The notes: a model not told the origin generated them from the letters alone. Shown: positions 24,507 to 35,364, counted from the stretch's first letter. The stretch is DNA of 47,670 nt from Breznakibacter xylanolyticus (GCF_003254275.1 NZ_QKZK01000009.1:1-47670); one strand, 5' to 3'. Made by a program: numbers and translations.

Positions 24507-26328
24507 ACGCGAAGAGGTTGTGGTGCGTTTTTCGGGCGATTCGGGTGATGGTATGCAGCTCACCGGCTCGCTTTTTTCGAACACGTCGGCCGTTTATGGA
24601 AACGACATTTCTACATTTCCCGATTTTCCATCTGAAATACGTGCCCCGCAAGGAACCATTGGCGGGGTGTCGGGTTTTCAGGTTCACATTGGTAGCGGCG
24701 ATGTGCATACGCCAGGAGATCAGACTGATGTGCTGGTTGCCATGAATCCTGCGGCATTAAAAGCCAATGGTAAGTTTATGAAACCCGGTGGTATTTTGAT
24801 TGTTGATATTGACAGTTTTGACGAAAAGAGTATTGTAAAGGCGGGATATCAAACTGAAGATCCTCTTGCTGAAGAGCATCTGGGGGACTATTATGTAATA
24901 AAGGTTCCTATCACATCGCTGACCAAGGAGAGCTTGAAGGAGATGGGATTGGATGCCAAAAGTATTTTGCGAAGTAAAAATATGTTTGCCCTCGGTTTGG
25001 TGTGCTGGTTGTTTAACCGCCCGCTGGAATATACGCAAACATATATTCGAAATAAATTTGCCAAGAAACCTCAAATTGTTGATGCCAACCTTAAAGTGTT
25101 ACAGGATGGTTACGATTATGGGATGATTCTTGAGGCTGTGACACCTTCGTACCACATTCAGCCTGCCGATATTGAGAAAGGATTTTACCGCAACCTTAAC
25201 GGAAACACTGCCGTGGCTTGGGGGTTTATCGCTGCTGCCGAAAAAAGTGGTCTCGAGTTGTTTTTGGGGTCTTATCCCATTACGCCTGCCACTGAAATTT
25301 TGCAGGAATTGAGTGGGCGTAAGGATTTGGGCGTTAAAGTGTTTCAGGCTGAGGATGAAATTGCCGGTATATGTTCGGCTTTGGGTGCATCCTTTGCAGG
25401 ACGATTGGCTCTGACTACGACTTCGGGGCCGGGTTTCGCCTTAAAGGCCGAAGCCATTGGTTTGGCTGTGATGGCCGAATTGCCTCTGGTGATTGTTGAT
25501 GTACAGCGTGGGGGGCCTTCTACCGGATTGCCCACTAAGACTGAGCAAAGTGACTTGTTTCAGGCACTTTATGGACGTAACGGTGAGAGTCCTGCTGTGG
25601 TAATAGTTGCCAGCACGCCCGTCAATTGTTTTGATTATGCCTATATGGCTGCAAAAATTGCTGTTGAACACATGACGCCCGTGATTTTGCTTACCGATGG
25701 ATTTTTGGCCAATGGCACGCAGCCTTGGCGAATCCCCGATTTAAGTGAGTTTCCTGCTATTGTGCCGCCTTTGGTTCATCAAAAAAAGGATGGATGGTAT
25801 GCTTATGCGCGCGATGCTGAGAGCTTGGTGCGTGGTTGGGCTGTTCCTGGAACTCCCGGTTTGCAACATCGAATTGGTGGCTTGGAGAAGGATTATTTCA
25901 CAGGTGCCTTGTCGCACGATGGGCCAAATCACCAAAAAATGGTGGATACCCGCGAAGCTAAAGTTCAGAAAATCGCAGACTCGCTGCCTCCTCTCGAAAT
26001 ATTGGGCAATGAAGATGCTGACTTGTTGGTGATTGGATGGGGTGGAACCTTTGGTCATTTGCATACCGCCGTGGCCAGGCTCAATGAACAAGGCTATCGT
26101 GTGGCTCAGGCTCACTTTCATTACATTAACCCGATGCCGTTAAATACCTACGAGGTGCTGAAACGTTATAAAAAAATCGTGGTATGTGAACTCAACCTGG
26201 GGCAGTTGGCCGGGTATCTGCGTATGAAATTCCCCGATATTCAATATGCTCAGTTTAATAAGGTTCAGGGCTTGCCATTTACAAGTGCCGAATTGGTTGA
26301 TAATTTTAAAAAAATGTTGGAGGATTAA
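24481..26328 (+). CDS. korA: 2-oxoacid (2-oxoglutarate):ferredoxin oxidoreductase, fused gamma-alpha subunit
   Basis: With KorB it interconverts 2-oxoglutarate plus CoA and succinyl-CoA plus CO2, with ferredoxin as electron carrier. The 615-residue protein is the fused form. The gamma domain comes first (about 10-190: VVRFSGDSGDGMQLTGSLFS, in parts, APQGTIGGVSGFQVHIGSG). The alpha pyrimidine-binding domain follows (about 210-450: GSYPITPATEILQEL, QAEDEIAGICSALGAS, RGGPSTGLPTKTEQSDL). A C-terminal domain ends the chain. Substrate preference for 2-oxoglutarate is inferred from family and gene context. The ATG at 24481 matches relatives; 24469 is possible. korB begins 4 bp after the stop. Confidence 0.9.
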   Translation: MMQKTKVIEREEVVVRFSGDSGDGMQLTGSLFSNTSAVYGNDISTFPDFPSEIRAPQGTIGGVSGFQVHIGSGDVHTPGDQTDVLVAMNPAALKANGKFMKPGGILIVDIDSFDEKSIVKAGYQTEDPLAEEHLGDYYVIKVPITSLTKESLKEMGLDAKSILRSKNMFALGLVCWLFNRPLEYTQTYIRNKFAKKPQIVDANLKVLQDGYDYGMILEAVTPSYHIQPADIEKGFYRNLNGNTAVAWGFIAAAEKSGLELFLGSYPITPATEILQELSGRKDLGVKVFQAEDEIAGICSALGASFAGRLALTTTSGPGFALKAEAIGLAVMAELPLVIVDVQRGGPSTGLPTKTEQSDLFQALYGRNGESPAVVIVASTPVNCFDYAYMAAKIAVEHMTPVILLTDGFLANGTQPWRIPDLSEFPAIVPPLVHQKKDGWYAYARDAESLVRGWAVPGTPGLQHRIGGLEKDYFTGALSHDGPNHQKMVDTREAKVQKIADSLPPLEILGNEDADLLVIGWGGTFGHLHTAVARLNEQGYRVAQAHFHYINPMPLNTYEVLKRYKKIVVCELNLGQLAGYLRMKFPDIQYAQFNKVQGLPFTSAELVDNFKKMLED

Positions 26329-26331
26329 GCC

Positions 26332-27366
26332 ATGACTGAAAAAACGATGATGCAGGAGGCATCAGCATTGACATATACCGATTTTAAAAGTAACCAAAGT
26401 GTAAAATGGTGTCCCGGATGTGGAGACCACGCCATATTGAATTCGGTGCAGAAGGCCATGGCCGAGCTGGGGTATTCGCAAGAAGAAGTCGCAGTGATAT
26501 CCGGTATTGGCTGTTCGTCGCGTTTTCCTTATTATATGAATGCCTATGGTTTTCACACCATTCATGGCCGTGCTTCAGCGGTGGCTACCGGTGTGAAAAT
26601 TGCCAATCCAGAGTTGAAAGTTTGGCAAATTACCGGTGATGGAGATGCTTTGGCCATTGGGGGCAATCATTTTATTCATGCCGTTCGACGTAATATCGAC
26701 CTTAATATTATTCTCTTTAATAACCAAATTTATGGGTTGACAAAGGGTCAGTATTCTCCCACTTCAAAAAAAGGGTTTGTGTCAAAAACCTCTCCCTTTG
26801 GAACCATTGAGAATCCGTTCCGTCCCGGAGAGCTTACCATTGGTGCTCGCGGGCATTTTTTCGCGCGTACCATTGACAAGGAGCTGAAGCTGACCGTTGA
26901 AGTGCTCAAAGAAGCTGCAAAATTTAGTGGTGCTTCGGTGGTTGAAGTGCTTCAAAACTGCGTGATTTATAACGATCGAACTCACGAAGTCCTCACCGAA
27001 AAGGGTTTTAAAGAGGAGCGTACCATTGTGCTTCGTCATGGTCAACCGATGTTGTTTGGCAAGGACAACGACAAGGGCTTGATGTTGGATGGTTTGAATC
27101 TGAAAGTGGTGAAATTGGGCGATAATGGGATTACTGAAAAGGATATTTTGGTTCACGATGCCATGAATCCCGATCCATCGTTGCATCTCAAATTGGCCAA
27201 TATGGAATATCCCGACTATCCGGTGGCCATGGGCGTGATTCGCGCGGTGCCTTATGCGACATACAATGCCGAGTTGGTTGAGCAGATTGAAGCAGTACAA
27301 GCTAAATCGAAAATCAAGTCGTTTAAGGATTTGGTGTTTTCGGGCGATGTATGGGAAGTGAAGTAA
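26332..27366 (+). CDS. korB: 2-oxoacid (2-oxoglutarate):ferredoxin oxidoreductase, beta subunit
   Basis: The thiamine-diphosphate and [4Fe-4S]-binding partner of KorA. In 344 residues it shows KWCPGCGDHAIL (cluster Cys pair), GIGCSSRFPYY, the TPP motif ITGDGDALAIGGNHFIHA followed by NNQIYGLTKGQYSPTS, and a later Cys in VVEVLQNCVIYND. These are the standard beta-subunit features. It follows korA by 4 bp, so the two are co-translated. The gene ends before a strong terminator, which makes korAB a two-gene operon. Confidence 0.92.
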   Translation: MTEKTMMQEASALTYTDFKSNQSVKWCPGCGDHAILNSVQKAMAELGYSQEEVAVISGIGCSSRFPYYMNAYGFHTIHGRASAVATGVKIANPELKVWQITGDGDALAIGGNHFIHAVRRNIDLNIILFNNQIYGLTKGQYSPTSKKGFVSKTSPFGTIENPFRPGELTIGARGHFFARTIDKELKLTVEVLKEAAKFSGASVVEVLQNCVIYNDRTHEVLTEKGFKEERTIVLRHGQPMLFGKDNDKGLMLDGLNLKVVKLGDNGITEKDILVHDAMNPDPSLHLKLANMEYPDYPVAMGVIRAVPYATYNAELVEQIEAVQAKSKIKSFKDLVFSGDVWEVK

Positions 27367-27389
27367 TTGTTACATGATATGATAGATGA

Positions 27390-27424
27390 ATGACGCCAGC
27401 GGATCACCCGTTGGCGTCATTTCG
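27390..27424 (+). terminator. Terminator after korB
   Basis: A 9-bp perfect stem, ATGACGCCA (27390-27398) with TGGCGTCAT (27412-27420), extends inward by further pairs. It lies 23 bp after the korB stop, with a short T-rich tail. Confidence 0.85.
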
Positions 27425-27437
27425 TTTTAAGGCATGC

Positions 27438-27466
27438 TTGTTTGCATTGTCAAACCATTATCTTTG
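27438..27466 (+). promoter_or_regulatory. Promoter of the FAD/Fe-S dehydrogenase gene
   Basis: TTG at 27438-27440 and TATCTTTG at 27459-27466 (perfect -7 box) are 18 bp apart, a close fit to the Bacteroidota consensus. The -7 box ends one base before the ATG at 27468, so transcription would begin inside that codon's frame; this argues for the ATG at 27486 as the true start. Confidence 0.7.
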
Positions 27467-27485
27467 AATGGATAAACTGTTCGCC

Positions 27486-30395
27486 ATGACCACACTTCCG
27501 CCGGCCATTGTGGCCGAATTGCGTCGCCTGCTAAAGGGCGATGTGTATGAGGATATTTCCACCCGATTGATTTATAGCACCGATGCATCGGCTTATCAAG
27601 AAATACCAATGGCAGTGGTGCGGCCGCGCGATGTGCAGGACTTAAGCCTGTTGGTGTCGTTTGTGCGACGTCATCGCTTGCCTGTCATTCTTCGTGGCGC
27701 CGGGACTTCGTTGGCCGGGCAGGTTGTGGGTGGTGGCGTTGTGGTGGATGTGTCGACTTTTTTGAATAAGGTGCTCGAGGTGAATGTCCCCGAACAATGG
27801 GTGATGGTTGAACCCGGCGTGGTGCTTGATGAGTTGAATTTGGCCGTTAAACCTCATGGCTTGTTTTTCGGCCCTGAAACATCTACCTCTAATCGGTGCA
27901 CCATGGGCGGAATGGTGGGTAATAATTCCTGCGGCAGTCATTCATTGGTGTATGGCAGCACACGCGATCATTTGCTCGAGGTGCATGGCTTTTTATCAAA
28001 TGGCGAGGAGGTGGTTTTCAAATCCTTGTCGCATGGCGAGTGGGAGTCAAAATGTAAGAGTGAGACCCTCGAAGGGGACATCTATCGTTTTTTTAGAGAA
28101 TTGATGGCTGACCGGGATATGCTCGATGAAATTTGGCGTGAATATCCGCATCCCGACATTCATCGGCGCAATACCGGTTATGCTCTCGATGTGGTGTGCC
28201 GTCAAATCCGTGAGACGGGGCACATTAATTTGGCACCATTAATTGCCGGTTCCGAGGGGACGTTGATGGTGATGTCAAGGCTGAAATTGTCGTTGGTGCC
28301 ACTGCCTCCCTTGGCTTGTGGGCTGTTGTGTGTGCATCTTCATTCGTTGCGTCAGGCTGTTGACGCAAACCTGGTGGCATTGACGTTTTCGCCTGTGGCC
28401 GTTGAATTAATGGATAAAAAAGTTCTTGATTTAACGCGCGAAAATATCGTTCAGCGTCAAAATCGGTTTTTTATTGAAGGTGACCCTCATGCTCTGTTGT
28501 TGGTCGAAATGCGTGGCGATAGTCCTGAGGATGTGCAGGTGCAGTCACATCGTTTGGTCGATGCATTACAGCAACAACGTCTTGGTTACGCTTATCCATT
28601 ATTGACCGGGTTAGACATCCGGCGAGTATGGGATTTACGAAAGGCCGGGCTGGGCGTTTTGTCAAATATGCCGGGTGATGAACTGCCCGTGCCGGTCATC
28701 GAAGATACTGCCGTGCGGGTGCAGGAGATGGGTGATTATCTCGATTCAATTTCTGCAATGTTGCAACGATATGGGAAGTCATGTGTTTATTATGGGCATA
28801 TTGGCAGTGGCGAGTTGCATCTTCGTCCGGTGTTGAACATGAAACAACCGGGCGATGTGCAGATGTTTCGTAACATTGCATTGGACACTGCTCACATTGT
28901 GAAACATTTTCGGGGTTCGTTGAGTGGTGAGCATGGCGATGGGCGGCTTCGGGGCGAGTTTATTCCCTTGATGGTGGGTGAACGTGTTTATGAATTGTTA
29001 CGCCGTTTGAAGTCGGTCTTTGACCCTGTCAATCTTTTCAATCCAGGTAAAATTGTCGATGCCCCGTCCATGGATGCATGTTTGCGTTACCGGATGGCAG
29101 AAGTGGCACTGCCCGAATCTGTTTTTGATTGGAGTGAATCCGGGGGCTGGGTTCAAGGGGCTGAACGTTGCAACGGTTCGGCCGATTGTCGTAAGAGTAG
29201 CCTGATGGGCGGCGTGATGTGTCCTTCGTTTATGGCGTTGCGAAACGAGAAGGACTCGACACGTGCAAGAGCCAATCTGTTGCGGCATTTTTTTACCGGT
29301 TCTCTGTCTATCGATAAGCAGGGGATGGCGGTAGTTCTCGAAGCACTCGATTTTTGTTTGTCGTGCAAGGCGTGTAAGGCTGAGTGCCCTTCTAATGTGG
29401 ATATGGCCAAACTCAAGGCTGAATTTTTGAATTGGTATCGTCAAAAGTATGGCTCAACATTGCGCGAGCGTGTGTTTGCCTATCAGCCTCAATGGATGAA
29501 GCCGGTATCCTTATTGCCCTGGTTTTATAATTGGATGGTGGGAAACCAGTTGATGGCTTCGTGGTTGGCAGGAGTCCTTGGCTTGGATGCTGATGTTTCA
29601 TTGCCACGTTTGGGTTCCCGCACCTTGCGTCATTGGTTTCGTGATGAGCGGTTTGTGCCCGATGGACGCCGAGTGGCCTTTTTTGCCGATGAGTTTACCA
29701 ATTATTCCGATGCAGCCATTGGGATGAAGGCCATTGCTTTGTTGCAGCGGCTGGGCTATCGTGTTGAGATGCCCAAGCATGTCGAGAGTGGGCGAACTTT
29801 TTTGTCAAAGGGATTTTTGCCTGATGCCCGCCGGGTGGCACGGAAAAATGTTCAGCTCTTGTCCTCTCTTGTCTCCGATGAGATGCCTCTGGTAGGGGTG
29901 GAGCCATCGGCCGTGTTGACTTTTCGCGATGAATATCCCGATTTGGTGGGGAGTGATTTGGTTAATTCGGCCCAGTCATTGGCGCAACATGCGTTGACAA
30001 TAGAGGAATTTCTGTGGCGCGAGATGGCGGCCGGGCGAATACAGCAGTCATCTTTTACGGATAGCGTTCGTCACGTGCGTTATCACGTACATTGTTATCA
30101 AAAGGCGTTGAGTGATGCTTCTGTGACAGGTAAGGTGTTGTCGTTTCCTGTTAATTATACTGCCGAAGCCATTTCATCAGGTTGTTGCGGCATGGCTGGT
30201 TCGTTTGGTTACGAGGCCGAGCATGCCGATTTGGCGCAGCGCATTGGGGAGCTTCGTTTGTTTCCCGCTGTGCGTTCAACACCTGTGGGGGTGTTGGTGG
30301 CTGCTGCCGGCACTTCCTGTCGTTCGCATATCTTACACCATACCGCCAGGCAGGTGCAGCACCCTGTCGAGATATTGTATGAAGCGTTGGTGTAA
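27486..30395 (+). CDS. FAD-linked oxidase / Fe-S oxidoreductase fusion (D-2-hydroxyglutarate dehydrogenase YdiJ-like)
   Basis: A 969-residue flavo-iron-sulfur dehydrogenase of 2-hydroxyacids. The N-terminal FAD domain (about 30-540) has PVILRGAGTSLAGQVVGGG (about 66-84), GPETSTSNRCTMGGMVGNN and the C-terminal FAD-oxidase end SGEHGDGRLRGEFIP. A first Cys group (CNGSADCRKSS, then MCPS) and a CLSCKACKAECPS motif (C-x2-C-x2-C-x3-CP) give Fe-S sites. The last 270 residues are GlpC-like and include GCCGMAGSFGYE. The architecture matches E. coli YdiJ, which oxidises D-2-hydroxyglutarate; D-lactate or glycolate are alternative substrates. The start was set from the promoter position. gdhA follows by 81 bp. 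Confidence 0.82.
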   Translation: MTTLPPAIVAELRRLLKGDVYEDISTRLIYSTDASAYQEIPMAVVRPRDVQDLSLLVSFVRRHRLPVILRGAGTSLAGQVVGGGVVVDVSTFLNKVLEVNVPEQWVMVEPGVVLDELNLAVKPHGLFFGPETSTSNRCTMGGMVGNNSCGSHSLVYGSTRDHLLEVHGFLSNGEEVVFKSLSHGEWESKCKSETLEGDIYRFFRELMADRDMLDEIWREYPHPDIHRRNTGYALDVVCRQIRETGHINLAPLIAGSEGTLMVMSRLKLSLVPLPPLACGLLCVHLHSLRQAVDANLVALTFSPVAVELMDKKVLDLTRENIVQRQNRFFIEGDPHALLLVEMRGDSPEDVQVQSHRLVDALQQQRLGYAYPLLTGLDIRRVWDLRKAGLGVLSNMPGDELPVPVIEDTAVRVQEMGDYLDSISAMLQRYGKSCVYYGHIGSGELHLRPVLNMKQPGDVQMFRNIALDTAHIVKHFRGSLSGEHGDGRLRGEFIPLMVGERVYELLRRLKSVFDPVNLFNPGKIVDAPSMDACLRYRMAEVALPESVFDWSESGGWVQGAERCNGSADCRKSSLMGGVMCPSFMALRNEKDSTRARANLLRHFFTGSLSIDKQGMAVVLEALDFCLSCKACKAECPSNVDMAKLKAEFLNWYRQKYGSTLRERVFAYQPQWMKPVSLLPWFYNWMVGNQLMASWLAGVLGLDADVSLPRLGSRTLRHWFRDERFVPDGRRVAFFADEFTNYSDAAIGMKAIALLQRLGYRVEMPKHVESGRTFLSKGFLPDARRVARKNVQLLSSLVSDEMPLVGVEPSAVLTFRDEYPDLVGSDLVNSAQSLAQHALTIEEFLWREMAAGRIQQSSFTDSVRHVRYHVHCYQKALSDASVTGKVLSFPVNYTAEAISSGCCGMAGSFGYEAEHADLAQRIGELRLFPAVRSTPVGVLVAAAGTSCRSHILHHTARQVQHPVEILYEALV

Positions 30396-30473
30396 ATGAT
30401 GGTTTTTCTTAACTTATGGTTTGCAAACCGAGATTGTCTGTGGCGTTTATGGGCAGTCTCAATAATTCCATAG

Positions 30474-31810
<1,337 letters not shown>

Positions 31811-31873
31811 TTTTTTATTCCCTCATCGGGGTGTCATTTGGTTCATCTTTCTATTTTTGTTGAAAAATGAATC

Positions 31874-32650
31874 ATGAGTTGGATCGATACCCATTCGCAC
31901 ATATATTTAGATGCTTTTGATGATGACCGTGACAATGTGGTGGCACGCGCCATTGAGTCAGGTATTCAGCACATCCTGATGCCCAATGTGGATATCTCTA
32001 CCATCGATCGCATGCATCAGGCCGAACAGCGCTATGCATGTTGTAAAGCCATGATGGGACTTCATCCCACTTCGGTCAACAGCCATTGGCAGGACGCATT
32101 GGCGGTGGTTGATGGTTGGCTGAAGCGTCGTGCTTATGTGGCAGTGGGTGAGATTGGCGTTGATTTATATTGGGATAAGACGTTTATAAATGAACAAATT
32201 GAAGTGTTTGAACAGCAAATTCGTTGGGCCATCGATCTTGATTTGCCCATTGTGATACATTGCCGGGATGCTTTTCCTGAGGTTTTTGCGGTGCTTGATC
32301 GATGCCACACTTCCCGACTCCGCGGGGTTTTTCACAGCTTTAGCGGTGGCGTGGATGAGTTGCAAAAGGTTGCTCAATATGGGACATTCAAGGCTGGCAT
32401 TAACGGGGTGGTGACATTTAAAAATTCTCAGCTCGCTGATGTGATTTCACGCTTCGACGCGTCGTTGTTCCTGTTGGAGACCGATGCACCTTATTTGGCT
32501 CCTGTGCCGCATCGGGGACGGCGCAACGAACCGGTTTATTTGCTTCGCGTGGCTGAGCGGGTTGCATTGGCTTTGGGTTTGTCAATGAGTGAATTGAGTG
32601 AAGTGATGGCGCAAAACACCCGGGATGTTTTTGGGCAGATGGGGAGATGA
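31874..32650 (+). CDS. tatD: TatD-family metal-dependent deoxyribonuclease
   Basis: A 258-residue TIM-barrel hydrolase. Metal ligands are visible in IDTHSHIYLDAF (HxH near residues 7-9), VGEIGVDLYWD (Glu), VIHCRDAFPE, VFHSFSGG and ETDAPYLAP (Asp). Relatives degrade DNA from 3' ends or process D-aminoacyl-tRNA; the substrate here is unknown. It starts 63 bp after gdhA, with a -7-like TATTTTTG at 31852-31859, so it may have its own promoter. The length is normal for the family. Confidence 0.92.
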   Translation: MSWIDTHSHIYLDAFDDDRDNVVARAIESGIQHILMPNVDISTIDRMHQAEQRYACCKAMMGLHPTSVNSHWQDALAVVDGWLKRRAYVAVGEIGVDLYWDKTFINEQIEVFEQQIRWAIDLDLPIVIHCRDAFPEVFAVLDRCHTSRLRGVFHSFSGGVDELQKVAQYGTFKAGINGVVTFKNSQLADVISRFDASLFLLETDAPYLAPVPHRGRRNEPVYLLRVAERVALALGLSMSELSEVMAQNTRDVFGQMGR

Positions 32651-32990
32651 GGGCTTAATCTTTTTTAAAATTCACCATCAAATATTAAACAGTTTTTTGT
32701 GAATCGTTTGATTGGGGCATGTGCCATTTTGTGTTTGGGGAAGTGTGGGCGGCTTGAGTTAATGCATTGATAGGCAAATATTTATTGACTTAGTGTGAGA
32801 ACGGTAAATAACATGCTTCAAAATTTGTAATTGACTTTTTTTTTGTAATTTGCAGTCCTCAAAACGCAAGGTTTTTAACGAATCTTTTTTAATTTTGTTG
32901 TTCGGATTTCCAATCGTAATTCTTTTAAATAAACAATAAACAGAGAATTAATTTTAAGTATTAACAAACTAATACAAATCAAATTTTTGA
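32651..32990. other. Intergenic region before exbB, with promoter
   Basis: 340 bp of A/T-rich sequence. The promoter candidate at 32824-32852 is the only recognised element. It leaves an untranslated leader of roughly 130 nt before exbB; no stable hairpin or leader peptide was seen in it. Confidence 0.6.
32824..32852 (+). promoter_or_regulatory. Putative promoter of the exbB operon
   Basis: TTTG at 32824-32827 and TAATTTG at 32846-32852 are separated by 18 bp. The -7 box lacks one T of the TAnnTTTG consensus. The four downstream genes are closely spaced. Confidence 0.5.
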
Positions 32991-33797
32991 ATGGTTATGA
33001 AAAAGCTATTTGCATTATTTGCTGTTATTGGCATGCTTTATTTAGGAACTGCTCCTGTCAGTGCTCAAGAGCCTGAAGCAGCTCAAACAGAAGCACCCGC
33101 ACAGGTAGAAGAAGCCGCTGCACCTGCTGTGGATGCTGCTGCTGCCACTGATGAAGCTCCTGTGGGTCTTCACAAGTCTCTTAAAATCAAATTCGTTGAA
33201 GGTGGTGTGGGCTGGATGATCCCCATCTTGTTGTGTTTGATTTTAGGTTTGGCGATCTGTATTGAGCGCGTTATTTATTTGAACTTGTCAACATCAAACA
33301 CTAAGAAACTGTTGTTGAACATCGAAAATGCTTTGAACAATGGTGGTGTAGAAGCTGCTAAGGAAGTATGCCGCAACACTCGTGGTCCTGTTGCCTCTAT
33401 CTTTTACCAAGGTTTGGATCGTTACGACGAAGGTGTAGACGTGGTTGAAAAATCAGTTGTATCTTACGGTTCTGTTCAAATGGGTCTTTTAGAAAAAGGA
33501 TTGACTTGGATTTCACTCTTTATTGCCTTGGCTCCTATGCTCGGGTTCTTGGGGACTGTAATCGGTATGATCCAGGCTTTCGACAGCATCCAGGCTATGG
33601 GTGACATTTCTCCTACTGCTGTTGCCGGTGGTATTAAAGTGGCTTTGATCACCACAGTATTCGGTTTGATCGTTGCGATCATTCTTCAGGTATTCTACAA
33701 CTATATCCTTAGCAAAGTTGACGGTATCGTTAACACCATGGAAGATGCTTCTATCTCTCTGTTGGATATTATTGTAAAATTCAAAATGAAAAACTAA
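32991..33797 (+). CDS. exbB: MotA/TolQ/ExbB proton-channel family protein
   Basis: Inner-membrane proton-channel subunit that powers TonB-dependent outer-membrane transport. The 268 residues begin with a signal-peptide-like segment (KLFALFAVIGMLYLGTAPVSAQ), then an Ala/Glu/Pro-rich stretch (about 25-60). Three membrane segments follow (about 75-97, 175-200 and 215-240), with the conserved LIALAPMLGFLGTVIGMI-type region read here as LFIALAPMLGFLGTVIG. The cleavable signal and acidic N-terminal spacer are common in Bacteroidota ExbB. It leads an operon with a small membrane protein and two ExbD genes; no TonB gene is in the window. Confidence 0.93.
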   Translation: MVMKKLFALFAVIGMLYLGTAPVSAQEPEAAQTEAPAQVEEAAAPAVDAAAATDEAPVGLHKSLKIKFVEGGVGWMIPILLCLILGLAICIERVIYLNLSTSNTKKLLLNIENALNNGGVEAAKEVCRNTRGPVASIFYQGLDRYDEGVDVVEKSVVSYGSVQMGLLEKGLTWISLFIALAPMLGFLGTVIGMIQAFDSIQAMGDISPTAVAGGIKVALITTVFGLIVAIILQVFYNYILSKVDGIVNTMEDASISLLDIIVKFKMKN

Positions 33798-33804
33798 TCA
33801 GACA

Positions 33805-34251
33805 ATGAAGAAAATCACCAAAATAGCCAGTGTAACGATGTATATCGTCCTGCTGTTGACCGTAGTGTTCACAGTCTTGACGTTGGTAGGCGGTTCCGTT
33901 GAAGGTGATACAAACGAAACGCCAGTATATCTGGATACACTGATGAATTTCACCTACGTTCTTGTTGGTGCGACTCTTGGCATATTGATTCTTTTTGAAA
34001 TTTTCCATGTTGTGACCAACCCGGCCAACGCAAAACGCACCGCCATTAATTTGGTGATTGTTGCTGCAGTGATTGGGGTGGCGCGCATGATGGCTGATGG
34101 CACGCCTTTGAAGATCATTGGTTACGAAGGTTCTGATAATGTACCTTCGATGTTAATCCTCACGGATGTGGGCTTGTATGTGTTCTATATCTTGTTTGGT
34201 GTCACATTGGCAACTATCCTGTTTGCAGAAATTTCAAAGAACTTTAAATAA
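33805..34251 (+). CDS. Small four-helix membrane protein of the ExbBD operon
   Basis: A 148-residue integral membrane protein with four hydrophobic segments (about 10-30, 50-68, 80-96 and 120-140; for example MYIVLLLTVVFTVLTLVGG and YVFYILFGVTLATILFA). No known motif was recognised. It is located 7 bp after exbB and 34 bp before the first exbD, a placement seen repeatedly in Bacteroidota from memory, so it is probably an accessory part of the energy-transducing complex; this is an inference. Charged residues cluster between helices 2 and 3 (NPANAKRTA), suggesting a cytoplasmic loop. Confidence 0.75.
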   Translation: MKKITKIASVTMYIVLLLTVVFTVLTLVGGSVEGDTNETPVYLDTLMNFTYVLVGATLGILILFEIFHVVTNPANAKRTAINLVIVAAVIGVARMMADGTPLKIIGYEGSDNVPSMLILTDVGLYVFYILFGVTLATILFAEISKNFK

Positions 34252-34285
34252 TTCGGGTTTTACCTGTTAAAAATTTAAATCAATT

Positions 34286-34864
34286 ATGGCAAAAAGAGCA
34301 GCACCGGAAATCAACGCGGGATCTATGGCCGACATCGCCTTCCTGTTGTTGATCTTCTTCCTCATCACCACTACTATGGGGACAGATGCGGGCTTGGCAC
34401 GTATGTTGCCACCTCCTCTTCCTCCTGAAACAGAGGCGCCACCCCCGGTGAATGAGCGAAATGTTTTCGTGGTTTTGTTGAATAGTAATAACCAGTTGTT
34501 GGTTGAAAACCAATATATGGATATTAAGGAGTTGAAACGAGCAACCAAGGAGTTTATTGAGAATCCGTTCAACAAGGAAAACCTTTCAGAGAAGAAAGAT
34601 CAACAGATTGACTTTTTTGGACTTTATCCGGTAAGCAAGGGTATTATTTCCTTGCAAAATGACCGAAATACGCAATATCAGGCTTATTTGTCAGTTCAAA
34701 ACGAATTGCAGGCAGCCTATAATGAGTTGCGTGATGAATTGTCAAAACGCAAGTTTGGGAAGGGTTATGCCGACTTGGATGAAGAGCAGCAAAAGGCCGT
34801 TCGTGAAGTCTATCCTCAGCGTATTTCCGAAGCAGAACCTAAAAACGTAGGCACTAAAAATTGA
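34286..34864 (+). CDS. exbD: ExbD/TolR-family protein, copy 1
   Basis: A 192-residue single-pass protein that works with ExbB in proton-driven energy transfer. After a short cytoplasmic N-terminus (MAKRAAPEINAGSMADIAF), one membrane segment (FLLLIFFLITTTMG) carries the region equivalent to the conserved Asp (SMADIAFLL). A periplasmic domain follows, longer than in the usual family (about 140 residues) because of a charged segment around 85-150. Pro-rich PPPLPPETEAPPP follows the membrane helix. It is 3 bp from the second exbD gene. Confidence 0.9.
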   Translation: MAKRAAPEINAGSMADIAFLLLIFFLITTTMGTDAGLARMLPPPLPPETEAPPPVNERNVFVVLLNSNNQLLVENQYMDIKELKRATKEFIENPFNKENLSEKKDQQIDFFGLYPVSKGIISLQNDRNTQYQAYLSVQNELQAAYNELRDELSKRKFGKGYADLDEEQQKAVREVYPQRISEAEPKNVGTKN

Positions 34865-34867
34865 GAT

Positions 34868-35341
34868 ATGGCGAAGTTTAAGAAAAAAAAGGGGGGCAGA
34901 ATGGCTCCCATCAGTACCGCTTCTTTGCCTGATATCATCTTTATGTTGTTGTTCTTCTTTATGGTGAGTACCACGATGAAAGAAGTGACGTTTAAAGTTC
35001 AGATTCGGACTCCGGAGGCGACAGAAGTAGAAAAACTGGAGAAAAAGTCATTGGTTACTTACATTTATGTGGGTGTACCGTTAAAACAGTATCAGAGCAT
35101 GTTTGGTACTGAGCCTCGAATCCAGTTGAATGATGCTTTTGCGACGGTGAATGATATTCAAAGCTATATCGCTTCTGAGCGAGAAGCAATGAAAGAGAGT
35201 GACCGTCCTAAGATGACAACATCCATTAAGGCCGATTTTGATTGTCCAATGGGCGTTATCACCGATATTAAGCAAGCATTGCGTCAGGCTCAAGCATTGA
35301 AAATCAGTTATAGTACACGTAAAGTGGAAAAAAATAGCTGA
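34868..35341 (+). CDS. exbD: ExbD/TolR-family protein, copy 2
   Basis: A 157-residue ExbD with the basic N-terminus MAKFKKKKGGRMAP, the key Asp-containing ISTASLPDIIFMLLFFFMV membrane segment and a periplasmic domain ending KISYSTRKVEKNS. It differs strongly in sequence from copy 1, so the two are ancient paralogues that probably form a heterodimer in one complex (an inference). It is the last gene of the operon, followed by an intrinsic terminator at 35365. Confidence 0.92.
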   Translation: MAKFKKKKGGRMAPISTASLPDIIFMLLFFFMVSTTMKEVTFKVQIRTPEATEVEKLEKKSLVTYIYVGVPLKQYQSMFGTEPRIQLNDAFATVNDIQSYIASEREAMKESDRPKMTTSIKADFDCPMGVITDIKQALRQAQALKISYSTRKVEKNS

Positions 35342-35364
35342 TAGTTAATGATTGAAATAATTTT

